Source: Hirudinaria manillensis (taxonomy: Eukaryota > Annelida > Clitellata > Hirudinida > Hirudinidae). From it: DNA of 64,000 nucleotides. A program made the position numbers and the translations under genes. Where the stretch lies: assembly GCA_034509925.1 (NCBI GenBank), contig CM067536.1, forward strand, positions 7,755,001-7,819,000, read 5' to 3'. Shown in pieces: positions 11,622 through 28,845 of the stretch (position 1 is the stretch's first letter; every line of letters begins with the position of its first letter). The notes under the pieces are model-generated. The model worked only from the letters and a program-made list of their open reading frames with translations, was not told the DNA's origin and did no database searches.

Positions 11622-12875
11622 TGGTCGGGAAGTTGTGGTCAGCAGAGGTCGCGACCGTCGCACCTGAAGTCGTCATTCGCTGGCTTTTATGGTTGAACAG
11701 CCGCTATTGGTTAATAAGAACGGCTGAATTGTAGTAGCTGTAGTTGTTAGCGTCCTGTGGAGATGTAAACAACTTCAACAACAACAACAACAACAACGTT
11801 AGCGACATGATTTAACAGCTCAGAACGTATGGCCCGCTATTTGGTTGTCGTTGTTGTTGTTGTTGTTGGGAGAGAGTCTGAGTCTGCTATTGAGGAGTGA
11901 CGCTGACAAGTTGTTTGTAATCTAAACTGGAGGTTTGTTTACATGTCGTTTGTATGTTTGAAACTCGTTTGGTGTAGATACAAGGGGTAATTGTTGTTGT
12001 TGTTGTTGCTGTTGCTGCTGATGTTGTTGATGTTGTTGCTGTTGTTGAAATGCGTTGACATTCACTGAAGTGAAAAACTTTGCAGTCTTTCAATGAAAAT
12101 CATGAATTTTGTTGCAAAATTTCAACGGAAAGCTGTTACAACTGGAAGCTTTAATGGCGTCTTAATGAAGGAACCACACGTGGTTGGTTGACGGAAGCGA
12201 TGTTGAAGAGGAGGAGGAGGAGGACGACGAAGATGGTGATGGGTGATGGTTGGTGGGTGATTGGAAGGGTGGATTTATCCACCAACCCCAAACGGTCTTT
12301 CCGGGTGGAATTGTCCCTCGGGGAACCCGGCATTGATGTAGAGTGACGTTCTTTCCGAGTCTGGGAGGCGCGCAGATCAGATAAGGAGGGAGCGCTAGAT
12401 AAATCAAATCGATCCGGAGCCACGATTGGTCGAGAGATTATTGGATCAACAGATGAGCGGAACTGCATTTGTAATTAACTCTTTGTTGGATTTCACTAGA
12501 ATCTTGTTTGGGTAAACATGCGTGAGAATTTTTAATTTTATCTTTGTTGTCGTTGTTGTTGTTGTTGTTGATAATAGTAATAATAGTGATAATGATATTA
12601 TCATAACAATAATAATATCAAAATAATATTTCATCTGGTGCGTAATAACTCCTCATTTGCGAGCAAACAATTGTGCGATCAACTTGTCACGACATATTTT
12701 ATAACCTCGTTAGGCTGTTTGATGAACACTCAACAGGTGCGTGTAATTTTCGTTGTTTCGGAGGCGAGAAAAAAAAGGCGCGCCACATAAATTCTTTTGA
12801 AGGACGTCGAGGCGGGTTGTGTAATGTGCCCTGTTTCTTTAGGATTGATTTAAAATATGCCGATCGATCGATCGT

Positions 12876-12908
12876 TATTTTGATTGATTGATTGATTGAC
12901 TGACTGAC

Positions 12909-12951
<43 letters not shown>

Positions 12952-12964
12952 CTGACTGACTGAC

Positions 12965-12999
<35 letters not shown>

Positions 13000-13000
13000 G
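12876..13000. repeat. (GATT)n tetranucleotide repeat upstream of the coiled-coil gene exon
   Basis: Three blocks of GATT/GACT tetranucleotides, two of them sharing the junction GACTGACTGACTGACCGATT, so a higher-order duplication of about 64 bp is superimposed on the simple repeat. Confidence 0.9.
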
Positions 13001-13048
13001 TATTTAAGATGACTACTGATAGACGTTTTTATTGCTTGAAAAATACAG

Positions 13049-17796
<4,748 letters not shown>

Positions 17797-18035
17797 ACGA
17801 CGGTCGTCCATGGTGGTTTTTTAGGTGCACGCTCAGTGTTTATATTTGGTTCCAGCTACACCCGCAACAACAACAACAACTGCACTGGTTTAGTAATAAT
17901 ATATAATACGCTATGTTTGTTATGTGGTTGCTCTTGTAGTTGTTGATGCAGTAAGGAGGGGTACAACCACAACAGTAATACATTATGTATACAAATAGTA
18001 TAATAATAATAATAGTAATAATAATAAGAATAAGA

Positions 18036-18082
<47 letters not shown>
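17797..18082 (+). terminator. 3' UTR and candidate poly(A) signal of the coiled-coil gene
   Basis: After the stop at 17796 the sequence is non-coding and becomes AAT-rich. The first clear AATAAA lies at 18077-18082, at the end of an AAT tract. Because AATAAA arises easily from that repeat, the site is only a candidate. Confidence 0.35.
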
Positions 18083-18084
<2 letters not shown>

Positions 18085-18568
18085 TGTTTAGAGTAGAGGC
18101 ACCATGAACAGCGACAACATCAACAACAGTGATGCCATTTTGTGTTGTTGTTGTTATAGTAATTATTAACATATAATTAGGAACATCACCACCGATAAAA
18201 GTAACAGTAAGGATAATTATTTCATTACATTGTATCATAGGATAGATGCACTTGAGCTATATGCTTTATATAGCGCTCCATCTCGTGACACTTATATATA
18301 TATATGGAATAGATATATATATTATATATATATATAAAATACATATATTTTCGTGACAATTAAAAAAAAAACTGTCCATAACTTCGTGTATAGTTTGAAT
18401 GTTTGCTGTAAAGTTACATGTACGTGTAATCGTAATTGTACTTGAATCTAATTGGCAAGTCCAATTATGCTTTATTAACCTTTTTTGGTTTTAAATGTTT
18501 AAAAGTAAAATAACTTTTTATCGATTCTCACAGTCTCTTCGATGTCAGCCACGTTGATTCAAGTGCTT

Positions 18569-18599
<31 letters not shown>

Positions 18600-19139
18600 T
18601 ATTTTTATTTTTTTTTATTTTCCATTTTTCTTTTTAAAGTATAACATGCAGTCACTTGTAAATAACTGATTAATTATTTTGAGACGTCATCACTAATGTA
18701 ACCGTCATTGGTATCATAATCAATATCGTTCTTATCACTAATATCGTCATCATCATCACCATCATCGTCGTCGTCATCGTCATCACCACCAATGGCCACC
18801 AGTTGCTTTCCCGCCACTTCAGTTTTCATTGAGACTCGTCTGCCTCGTGTCATTAAATTTAAAGACTTCGTGATGAACTTCTTTCTAAATAGAGGCATTC
18901 GTAGGTCATTTCTCTGCAATTTGTTTGCTATTTTATTTTTAAATTGATTTTTATTCTTTTATTTCTTTTTCTTTTTTTTTATTCAATTTCATTTTTTTCT
19001 CACATTAAAAACGGATGACGTTTCGGATTCACTGAAAAGCTGCGTCACCTTTGGCGTCACATTTTGGTGTCACATTTTAGTTTTAATACAAAATAAATGT
19101 TTTATCGTTATTTCTAAGAAAAACCCCATCAAAATCAGC
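18083..19139. other. Spacer between the coiled-coil gene and the repeat array
   Basis: AT-rich DNA with a TA dinucleotide cluster (18293-18342), an ATT tract (18573-18605) and an ATC/GTC cluster (18744-18790). I see no gene. The sharp change in character is at about 19.1 kb, where sequence shared with the array begins. Confidence 0.6.
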
Positions 19140-19720
19140 TTTTATTATCTGCAGGTAAGAATTTACTTGTTTTAATTATTAATATAATTATTTATAATAT
19201 CACTTAATTATTAATTATATTAATAATGATTATCACAAGTATTATCTATTCCATATTAGTATCTACTTGTGCTAAATATCTCATATATAATCTCATCATT
19301 CCATGCAATTTTAAAAAATAACATAATGTAAATACATGCATATTGTATCATTTTAAAATTTACTTTCAATTTTCTGAAATATATAATGATAATAATAATA
19401 AAACAATAATAATAACAAACAGCTTTAATATTTCTGGACTTTGACACCTGACATCTGGTGACGTTTTCGTAAATTTGGCGGTTGGGTTTGAAAGTCGTTT
19501 GAAATGCTTAAGGTGTAAAGGTGTCAGTTCCTAGGAATATTTGTAAATTTAATTTTTAAAATTTTTGAGAAAATAATTTTATTTGTGCGAGATAATTGTC
19601 AAAAACAAACCTTAATTTAGTGGTCTCCTGTTAAATCAACCAGTGAAGCACACCAGCTTCGCTCGAGCAATTGGTAGATGTATTAATTTCTGGTGACCAC
19701 TTTGGGACCACTTTGGCAGT

Positions 19721-19791
19721 CAATTGGCGTGGTTCGTGGGGTCAGACCCTGTAGGTGTGACGGTGGGTTCGTACTACGTCTGTACCAATTG
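19721..19791 (+). repeat. 71-nt inverted-repeat element
   Basis: The most leftward copy. It has GACCCTG where most have GACCCCG, and GGTTCGTAC where most have GGTTAGTAC. Confidence 0.8.
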
Positions 19792-20689
19792 CAGTTGTAA
19801 CTCTGGGTTGGCTGCACCAATACCAATACGATAATTCGATCTTCATCTGGTTCATCTAAATTCTAGTTACTAAGGTCCAGGCATCCAGTTCATCCCAGTA
19901 AGTCTTTCCACGTTTGAATCCACGTTTGGAACGTCGTTGAATCAGTTGATGTTGTTGTCTAGATATGTGTACAAAATCATGAATAACATGCAAATCCTTG
20001 ATTTTCTAGAATGATTATAAAATGAATTAAAAAACTATTATAAAATGAAACTAAATTATTATTATATATAGATAATAAAATTTTATAATTTATAAATAAA
20101 TAATAAAATAAATAAATTTTACATAATTTTTATAAAAAACACCTGGACTTGGAAGTTTCCGTTTCTATTAAGTTATTCGAAGGCTAACGAAATCGACGTC
20201 GTAGCGTTTTGAACATCAGTTTGAGATTTCACTTTTTGGATGGCTTTTGCCAGGATTGATTCCTGCAGCTCCAGCATGTGTTGTTCAAAGTTAGTTGTTC
20301 AAAGTAGGTCATTCAAAGTGGGTCGTTCAAAATGATGTCGCGTATTGTGACTTATGAGAGCATAAAAGAATGTTTGGAACTCGCCATATAAATTGAATTT
20401 CTAAATTTTTAATAAAACTCTAAAATGTACAAAAATCAATTTTAATGCCGTCCTAAAACCGACTTGCTGTTTATAAACTCGCTGATTCGTGAGCATTTTA
20501 TGATGAAGCTGGAAACCAAGGCTAAGGTGCTTGTTTGGGTAATTATTATGTAAAACGTAATATTATGTTAATTATTATGAAAAATATATTGGTCTGTAAT
20601 TCAATCTGGTGATTTGTTCGATTCATAATATTTCAATCGTTTTATAATAATAATAATATTAATAATAATAATAATGATAACAATTGCAG

Positions 20690-21246
20690 AATCTGTGGCA
20701 AGGCCAAAAACGATAAGCCACATAAAGTCGGGTTGCACTTTGTTAGCAGCAACTGAATATTTGCACCGACATAATAAGGTGGCCAGTTACATCCACTGGA
20801 TTGTATGCCGTGAGCTAGGATGTGAAGTTCCAAAGAAATGGTACGAGCACACACCCCAAAGTGTGACGAATATAAAAGATTGCACCATTCTATGGGACTA
20901 TGCGATTATCACGGACAGGAAAATATTGGCCAACAGACCTGACATTGTCATCCATGACAGGAGATCCAAGTCTTGCATGCTAATCTATGTTTCAGTCCCG
21001 GATGATAAGAACATCGCGCTCAAAGAAGCTGAAAAAATTAGCAAATACAAGGACCTGGAGATTGAAATCAACCGGATGTGGAACGTGAAGTCTAAAGTCG
21101 ATCCGGTAATTGTAGGAGCGCTCGGAACGCTAAGGAAAGACTTTACAAAGTATGTAGAGTTGATACCAGGACGACCAAAGACTTCGGAGATTCAGAAGAT
21201 CTCCTCGCTGGGCTCCGCCCACATTCTTCGGAAAGTTCTTGGATGA
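20690..21246 (+). pseudogene. Non-LTR retrotransposon pol, C-terminal region (longest copy)
   Basis: About 185 codons, open to TGA at 21246. After the zinc-knuckle-like CRICGKA (frame slipped near 20700) come [28 protein letters not shown], a YWD-like ILWDYAIITDRKI, then [37 protein letters not shown] and HILRKVLG. This order is typical of the domain after the reverse transcriptase in a widespread invertebrate non-LTR element often annotated as type-1 (R2-like) reverse transcriptase. The exact clade is not certain. No RT motifs (such as FADD) are present, so the element is 5' truncated. It is preceded by AAT microsatellite and followed by a 3' UTR-like stretch. Confidence 0.8.
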
Positions 21247-21590
21247 ATTGCTAAGCATTCATTCATCACCGGCTGTGAAACCGAGAAGAAGAAGGAAAAA
21301 TGTGTTTAATAATAATAACAACTATAATAATGAATATTATTTTATTTTATTATCTTTTTGTTATAGTATTTTACTTTGTAATTGTTTAGGTCATGACCAT
21401 TACGAGTTCAACACCCAGTTACGATCGTCAGTGAAGATCGTCGTTGAAGTTGTTCCTTAAGAAACGCGCTGACGAAGCGTAAAAAATTGACAGGAAATGG
21501 ACGCAGATTGGAAATCGTTATGTCAAATTACATTTGATAACAAATTTATAGAATTTATGAATAAATAATAAAATTAATAAATTTTACAAA
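21247..21590 (+). repeat. 3' UTR-like module of the pol element
   Basis: Contains AAT/AAC tracts, TTTACTTTGTAATTG, TTCAACACCCAGTTACGATC, GACAGGAAATGGACGCAGATT and an AT-rich end. The same module recurs after pol at 36850 and 45675. It also occurs without pol at about 28.38, 34.71, 43.54, 52.30 and 58.94 kb. Confidence 0.75.
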
Positions 21591-22099
21591 ATATTTGTCA
21601 AAAACACCTGGACTTGGGAGTTTCCGTTTCTAATAAGTTATTTGGAGGCGAATGAATTAGACGTTCTATCGTTCGATACGGTTGTTAAGTTTCAATTTTT
21701 GGATGGCTTTTGCCAGGATTGATTCCTGCTGCTCCAGAGTGCATGTGGTGTGATGGGTTTTCCAAAATTAGTTGTTCAAACTAGGTCATTCAAATTAGGT
21801 CTAGTTATTATTAGTAGTATAATTATTAATTATATTAATAAATTTTTATATTAATTAAATTATTAAATATATTAATTATGTTAATAATTATTATAAGTAA
21901 TTTCTATTCCATATTAGTATCTAATTGTGCTAAATATCTCATATACAATGTCATCATTCCATGCAAGTTTATAAAATGAATTAAAAAAACTATTATAAAA
22001 TGAAACTTTATAAACTAAATTATTATTATTAAATATAGATAATAAACTTTTAGAATTTATAAATAAATAATAAAATAAATAAATTTTACATAATGTTTG

Positions 22100-22243
22100 T
22101 CAAAACACCTGGACTTGGAAGTTTCCGTTTCTAATAAGATATTCGAAGGCGAATGAATTCGACGTCGCAGCGTTTTGGACATCAGTTTGAGATTTCACTT
22201 TTTGGATGGCTTTTGCCAGGATTGATTCCTGCCGCTCCAGCAT
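22100..22243 (-). CDS. Intact 47-codon family I reading frame (hypothetical peptide)
   Basis: ATG at 22243 to TGA at 22100. The peptide starts [15 protein letters not shown], has a middle VKSQTDVQNAATSNS and ends [17 protein letters not shown]. The ends are conserved in other units and the middle is the variable segment. I do not recognise the peptide. A TGA lies about eight codons upstream of the ATG in frame. At the end, CCAG|GTGTTT would serve as a splice donor, so this could be an exon rather than a complete ORF. Expression is unknown. Confidence 0.4.
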   Translation of the reverse strand: MLERQESILAKAIQKVKSQTDVQNAATSNSFAFEYLIRNGNFQVQVF

Positions 22244-22501
22244 GTGTCTGGTGTGATGGGTTGTTTAAAATTAGTTGTTCAAAGTAGGTCATTCAAAGTG
22301 GGTCGTTCAAAGTGATGTCGCATATTGTGACTTAAACCAAAGCTAAGGTGCTTGTTTGGGTTACTATTATGTAAAACGTAATATTGCGTTCATTAGTATT
22401 AAAAATATATTGGTCTGTAATTCAATCTGGTGATTTGTGCGATTCATAATATTTCAATAGTTTAATAATAATAATACTATTAATAATAATAATGATAACA
22501 A

Positions 22502-22649
22502 TTGCAGGATCTGTGGCAAGGCCCAAGAAACGATAAGCCACATAACGTCGGGTTGCACTGTGTTAGCAGCAACTGAATATTTGCACCGACATAATAAGGT
22601 GGCCAGTTACATCCACTGGGTTGTATGCCGTGAGCTAGGATGGGAAGTA
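22502..22649 (+). pseudogene. pol zinc-knuckle fragment, block copy 1
   Basis: Encodes [18 protein letters not shown], then [30 protein letters not shown]. It ends abruptly at GGGAAG and joins a family I left flank. The Cys-x2-Cys...His...Cys arrangement is intact here, unlike at 20690. Confidence 0.75.
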
Positions 22650-22683
22650 AATAATAAAATAAATAAATTTTACATAATGTTTG

Positions 22684-22833
22684 TCAAAACACCTGGACTT
22701 GGAAGTTTCCGTTTCTAATAAGATATTCTAAGGTGGCTGAGACGTTCGGGTTGATCGGATCTTCTACCACTCTGTTGCCTCTTATTTTTTTTTGGATGGC
22801 TTTTGCCAGGATTGATTCCTGCCGCTCCAGCGT
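22684..22833 (-). CDS. Family I frame without ATG, different middle (hypothetical)
   Basis: Open from ACG at 22833 to TGA at 22684. The same conserved ends ([12 protein letters not shown] and [14 protein letters not shown]) enclose the middle [19 protein letters not shown]. The homologues at 37.8 and 47.1 kb differ by one T in the poly-T run next to the core, which shifts the frame, so this copy is the best-preserved of its type. Confidence 0.3.
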   Translation of the reverse strand, partial: TLERQESILAKAIQKKIRGNRVVEDPINPNVSATLEYLIRNGNFQVQVF

Positions 22834-23904
22834 GTGTCTGGTGTGATGGGTTGTTCAAAGTTATGATAACGATGATGATGATGATTACGATGACGACGAT
22901 GAAGACATTTGTTTGCTCAATTGGGCGAATATTTAGCAAAATAATTAACAAATTATTATTTTATACGATTACTATCTAAATTTAATCAATTCAACTGAAA
23001 ATCAATTTAAATTAATTCAACAATTCGAACGACTTCATTAATAATAAATAATTATAAGTAATTCGCTCCAAAAATATGTCGACTTTTTATAAAAAAAGAA
23101 AATATTTTGCCTTAAAATCATATTTAATAAAATTTTGCCAGGATTGGTTCTTGCCGCTCTAGCTTGCGTTTGGTGTGATGAGTTGTTCAAAATTAATTGT
23201 TCAAAGTACCAATAAATAATAATAATAATATTAATAATAATAATAATAATAATAGCTTTAATATTTCTGGAGTTTGACAAAATACACCTGACATCTGGTG
23301 ACGTTTTCGTAAATTTGGCGGATGGGTTTGAAAGTCGACATTTGTTTGCTCTATTGAGCGAATATTTAATAAAATATTATTTTCTACGATTACCATTTAA
23401 ATTTAATTAATTCAACTGAAAATCATCAATTTAAATTGATTCAACAATTCGAATGACTATAATTATAAGTAATTCGCTCCAAAATGATGTCGTTTTTTAG
23501 TAAAAACTAAATATCTTGCCTTAAAATCATATTTATTAAAAATAATTTGACAAATTATGGAATTTTACAAAGATTAAAGTAAAAAATAAAAAAAATATAT
23601 TTTTGAAACTTTTAATCAAAAACACCTGGACTTGGGTGTTTCCGTATCTAATAAGACATTCGGAGGCGTGGCGAATGTATTCACGGTTGACTAGATGAAT
23701 TGTTAACAATTCAATATTTGGATGGCTTTTGCCAGGATTGATTCCTGCCGTTCCAACGTGTGTCTGGTGTGGTGGGTTGTTCAGAGTTATGATAATGATG
23801 ATGATGACGACAATGATTATGACATTTTTCTGCTCAATAGAGCGAATATTTAGCAAGAAATTAGTTCACTCGATTATCGTCCATATAAGAAATACGAGAA
23901 AAAA

Positions 23905-24226
23905 AAAAAATTTGGGATTGCCATCTTTGGTATATAGAAGAATATGGGCCGACCTGATATTATTGTTCAACATTATTAAAGGATCGGCAGAGGATGTTGG
24001 GGGCCCCAGACTCACGTTGTGTCCGGATGAGAGGACAAGAGGCCATGATTGGAAGTTGGCAACAAGAGCCTCACACAAAGACCTGAGGAAGTTTTTCTGT
24101 AGCAACAGAGTTGTTCAAGATTGGAATGGACTTCCTCAAGCGGTCGTCGAGGCACAGAACATTGAGATATTTAAAATTTTATTGGATGATCATTTTGGGG
24201 ATTATAAATATTCGATTACTTTGTGA
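23905..24226 (+). pseudogene. CR1/L2-like pol C-terminus, block copy 1
   Basis: Encodes NLGLPSLVYRRIWADLILLF, NIIKGSAED, RTRGHDWKLATR, DLRKFFCSNRVVQDWNGLPQ and FKILLDDHF, with a stop at 24226. The R-L-K-x-L-x-L-x-S-L...RR...D-L...F-x-x-R-V-V-x-x-W-N-x-L-P pattern is the conserved tail of CR1/L2/Jockey-type reverse transcriptases. The frame is open into the upstream family I unit by chance. No catalytic region is present. Confidence 0.8.
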
Positions 24227-24332
24227 GCGGTGAACACTAGTTGTTAGTTATGTTGGGCTTTTGTTTGAATGCTTGATTTTGTTACAGGCAACTACAACTT
24301 TTTCCAAAAAACTTAAAAGATCGGCTTCCAAT

Positions 24333-24403
24333 CAATTGGCGTGGTTCGCGGGGTCAGACCCCGTAGGTGTGACGGTGGGTTCGTACAACGTCTGTACCAA
24401 TTG
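24333..24403 (+). repeat. 71-nt inverted-repeat element
   Basis: Copy following the CR1-like pol end of block copy 1. It has TTCGCGGGG and GTACAACGTC variants. Confidence 0.8.
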
Positions 24404-25549
24404 AAGTTGTAACTCTGGGTTGGCTGCACCAATACCAATACACTAATTCGGTCTTCATCTGGTTCATCTAAATTCTTGTTACTAAGGTCCAGGCATCCAG
24501 TTCATCCCAGTAAGTCTTTCCACGTTTGAATCCACGTTTGGAACGTCGTTGAATCAGTTGATGTTGTTGTTTCCATATGTTTACAAAAAGCATGAATAAC
24601 ATGCAAATCCTTGATTTTCTAGAATGATTATTAAATGAATTAAAAAAAACTATTATAAAATGAAACTAAATTATTATTATATATAGATCTTTTATAATTT
24701 ATAAATAAATAATAAAATAAATAAATTTTACATAATTTTTATAAAAAACACCTGGACTTGGAAGTTTCCGTTTCTAATAAGTTATTTGAAGGCGAATGAA
24801 TTCGACGTTGTATCGCTGGTTAAGAACCTGACATTCATTTTTTGGATGGCTTTTGCCAGGATTGATTCCTGCCGCTCCAGTATGTGTCTGGTGCGATGGG
24901 TTGTTTAAAATGATGATAATAATGATGATGACATTTGTTTGCTCTATTGGGCGAATATTTAGCAAAATAATTATCAAATTATTATTTTATCCTACTATCA
25001 TCTAAATTTAATTAATTCAACTGAAAATCATCAATTTAAATTTATTCAAAAATTCGTACGACTATAATTATAAGTAATTCGATCCAAAAACGTCGACTTT
25101 TTAGTAAAAACAAATATCTTGCCAGAGTTCGTTTGGTGTGATGGGTTGTTCAAAATAGGTCATTCAAAGTGGGTCGTTCAAAATGATGTCGCTTATTGTG
25201 ACTTATGAGAGCATAAAAGAATGTTTAGAACTCGCCATATAAATTGAATATCTAAATTTTTAATAAAACTCTTTTATTTCATTTCTTTATAAATAAAAAT
25301 TTAATTTTAAAACTAGAATTAATTAAAATAATCAAATTCATTAATTTAACATAATTTGAAATAAAATAATCTGATTCTGTATCAATCGAATAACATTGGT
25401 CTAAGCAGTTCAAAATTCCTTTTTTTGCTTCCTCTTGAAACGGTTATGTATGAATTACGTATAATTTTATATAAGTCTAAGCAGTTCGAAATTAACCTAA
25501 ATTAGTCCGTTGAAATAATTTTTAATATTTTTATTTCATTTCTTTATAA

Positions 25550-26836
25550 TCTTCTCTATAAATAAAAATGTAGGTTTGTGTTTGTTTCAAATGAATGTTC
25601 TCTGAAAGTTCTTAACCGATTGCTTTGAAATTTTAGCACAACATGATACAATATTAGATGAGTGTTTTTATATAGGTTTCATGTAAATATCATTAAACGA
25701 TATTAAATTCATCTTTGGTTTGTTTTTTTTTTTTAGAAACTATCAATAAAACTGATCAAACTAAGCATTGTAAAATAAAAGTCGTTTTTGTTTGAATCCA
25801 AATTATGCCAAGGCCAATTGCGAAATCAGAATTGCGGCCGAACTTCTTGGGTTTCACCTGTGCGAAAGTTGTTTAAAGACAAGCAAGGATGGTCTCAATA
25901 AATTTGTTGAAGGGAATTCAAAAGGTCAGTTGAAAGGTCTTATTAAATATATCGAATTGAAAACTATTATGACACAGATACCATGTGCGAAACCATCAGA
26001 GAACAAGGAAAGCAAATAAATGTTCTGCGTAAAACAAATTCGAAATGGTTGATCTGACCTCAGGACTCATTTCGTTGCATCATAAATTCTGTAATTTAGT
26101 GACGTCAAAAGAATTGGTTGAAAAAGTACTTCCAAATATTCAAACCAATTATAAGATTGGCTGAGTGAACGAGCTAATCAAGAGCCAAGAACAAATACGT
26201 CGATGAATCGAACAATATTAATCAATCCAATATTAAAAGCGAGGCAGTCACTTATAATAACATCAACATTGTTGTGGAAGCAGATGAAGCGGTTAAATAT
26301 CCAACAGAATTTTTGAATTCACTCGATCTGCCAGGGATTCCACCGAAGATACTGCAATTGGAAGTCGGCGTGCCATGTTGCGAAATTTCAACCAACCAAA
26401 GCTTTGCAACGGCACGCGGCTTGCAGTAAAAACATTAATGAGCAGTAAGTACTAGAAGAAATGATCTTGACAGGACCTATGAAAGGTGAAGATATCCTCA
26501 TTTCTAGCATTCTTATGATATGCCATTTCAATTTAAGAGATTACAATTCCCAGTTCGATTGGCCTTTGCAATCACAATAAACAAAAACTCATCGACAATC
26601 TTTAGAACTGCATGGTTTAGACCTAAGCACGGATTGCTTCTCGCATGGGCAATTACATGTTGCGTTTTCTAGAATCGGCAAACCTGATACTGTCTATATT
26701 TGTACAGAGAACGGAACAACTAACCCTCAAACATTGTGAAATTGTAAAATAAACATCTTAGCAAACATGTGCTAAATTTCTTTCTTTTAATATTAATGAA
26801 ATTGAACCACAGCAACGCGTGGCTGGGAACCGCTAG
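25550..26836 (+). mobile_element. Decayed Helitron with helicase remnant, copy 1
   Basis: The left end TCTTCTCTATAAATAAAAATG and the right end GCAACGCGTGGCTGGG...CCGCTAG match the ends of a common animal Helitron type (5' TC, 3' CTAG after a GC-rich hairpin). It sits between A and T as expected for rolling-circle insertion. Inside, fragments of the Pif1-like helicase are spread over three frames: SGLISLHHKFCNL, VEADEAVKYPTEFLNSLDLP, GIPPKILQLEVGVP, PKLCNGTRLAVKTLM, FKRLQFPVRLAFAITINK and LDLSTDCFSHGQL with SRIGKPD. These are the C-terminal helicase motifs. The Rep (HUH) domain and Walker A are absent. A possible second small frame lies at 25792-26019. Confidence 0.85.
25792..26019 (+). pseudogene. 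Helitron internal open frame of unknown identity
   Basis: Seventy-five codons starting at a TTG-type codon, with NYAKANCEIRIAAELLGFHL and CAKPSENKESK. A different frame over the same DNA reads YDTDTMCETIREQGKQINVL, which also looks protein-like. I recognise neither. Copies lie at 40954-41181 and 50230-50460. Confidence 0.3.
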
Positions 26837-28845
26837 TAAATAATAAAATAAATAAACTTTAAAAATGTTTCATAAAAACACCTGGACTTGGGAGTTTCCG
26901 TTTCTATTAATAGATTCGAAGGCGAATGTATTCAATGTTGCCTCTTCGGTACCGGACATTCATTTTTTGGATGGCTTTTGCCAGGATTGATTCCTGCCGT
27001 TCCAGCATGTGTCTGGTGTGATGGGTTGTTCAGAGTTATGATAATGACGATTATGACGTCATTTGTCTGCTCGTTATAGCGAATATTTGGCAAGAAATTA
27101 TTTTATACGATTACCATTTAAATTTAATTAATTCAACCGAAAATCAATTTAAATTAATTCAATAATTCGAACTACTATTATTATTATAATTATTATAATT
27201 AATAATAAATAATTATAAGTAATTCGATCCAAAAAGAAGTCGACTTTTTTAGGAAAAAACAAACTATCTTGCCTTAGAATCATATTTAATAAAAATAATT
27301 TGACAAATTATGGAATTTTACAAAGATAAAGTACAAAAAAAAAATAATTAAATAAATATGTTTTACAAACTTTTTATCAAAAACACCTGGACTTGGGAGT
27401 TTCCGTTTCTAATAAGACGTTCGAAGGCGGCTGAGACGTTCGATTTAGTTGGATTTTTTACCGCTCTGTTTTTCTCTTATTTTTTTTGGATGGCTTTTGC
27501 CAGGATTGATTCCTGCCGTTCCAGCATGTGTCTGGTGTGATGGGTTGTTTAAAATGATGGTAATGATGATGACATTTGTTTGCTCTATTGAGCGTATATT
27601 CAGCAAAATATTATTTTATACGATTACCATCTAAATTTAATTAATTCAACTGAAAATCATCAATTTAAATTAATTCAACAATTCGAAAGACTATAATTCT
27701 ATGTAATTCGCTCCAAAAAGATGTCCACATTTTATAAAAAAAACAAAATATTTTGCCTTAAAATTATCTTTGACAACAAACGTATAGAATTTACAAATAA
27801 ATAACATAAATAATAAAATAAATAAACTTTACAAAATGTTTCATAAAAACAGCTGGACTTGGAAGTTTCCGTTTCTAATAAGTTATTCGAATGCGAACGA
27901 ATTCAACGTTGTATCGTTGAACATGAATCGGAGATTTCATTTTTTGGATGGCTTTTGCCAGGACTGGTGTGGTGGATTGTTCAAAATTAGTTTTTCAAAG
28001 TAGGTCATTCAAAGTAGGTCATTCAAAGTGGGTCGTTCAAAATGATGTCGCGTATTGTGACTTATGAGAGCATAAAAGAATGTTTGGATCTCGCCATATA
28101 AATTCAATCTCTAAATTTTTAATAAAACTCTAAAATGTACAAAAATCAATTTTAATGTCGTCCTAAAACAGACTTGCTATTTATAAAATCGCTGGTTCGC
28201 GGGAATTTGAAGATGAAGTGGGAAAGGAAGGCTAAGGTGCTTGTTTGGGTAATTATTATGTAAAACGTAATATTATGTTCTTTATTATGAAAACTATATT
28301 GGTCTGTAATTCAATATGGTAATTTGTGCGATTCGTAATATTCCATTCATTTTATAAGAATATTAATAATAACAATAATAATGAATATTATTTTATATTG
28401 TTATAGTATTTTACTTTGTAATTGTTTAGGTCGTAATCATTAAGAGTTCAACACCCAGTTACGATCGTCAGTGAAGATCATAGATCATAGTTGAAGTTGT
28501 TCTTTCAGAAACGCGCTGTCGAAGCGAGTGAAAAACTGACAGGAAATGGACGCAGATTGGAAATCGTTATGGCAAATTACATTTGATAACAAATTTATAG
28601 AATTTATGAATAAATAATAAAATTAATAAATTTTACATAGTTTTTGTCAAAAACACCTGGACTTGGGATTTTCCATTTCTAATAATTCATTCAAAAGCGA
28701 GTGAATTCGACATTGTATTGTTGGTTAACGATAACATTCATTTTTTGGATGGCTTTTGCCAGGATTAGTAAAATAAAATAAGAATGGTCTATCGCCAATT
28801 AAATTATAATTCACAAAAGTACGGCAGTTTATACAATAATTATCA

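Larger units (their letters stand above)
6167..13048. other. Intergenic or 5' intronic stretch between UGCG and the coiled-coil gene
   Basis: The two recognised genes diverge from this interval, so both promoters and any 5' exons should lie here. I see no certain exon. It holds ATT tracts (8150-8200, 9098-9130), TGAG/TGAA tetranucleotides (10378-10440), many GTT/CAA trinucleotide runs (11080-11110, 11200-11225, 11775-11800, 11850-11865, 11990-12050), a telomere-like run at 8596 and one possible Gln-rich exon at 11519. Other open frames are short or low-complexity. Confidence 0.6.

Noticed and set aside
12151-12468. Minus-strand frame with APSLSDLRASQTRKERHS and SMPGSPRDNSTRKDRLG
   Set aside because: It looks somewhat protein-like, but a second minus frame over the same DNA is equally open, no good splice sites bound it and it resembles nothing I recognise.
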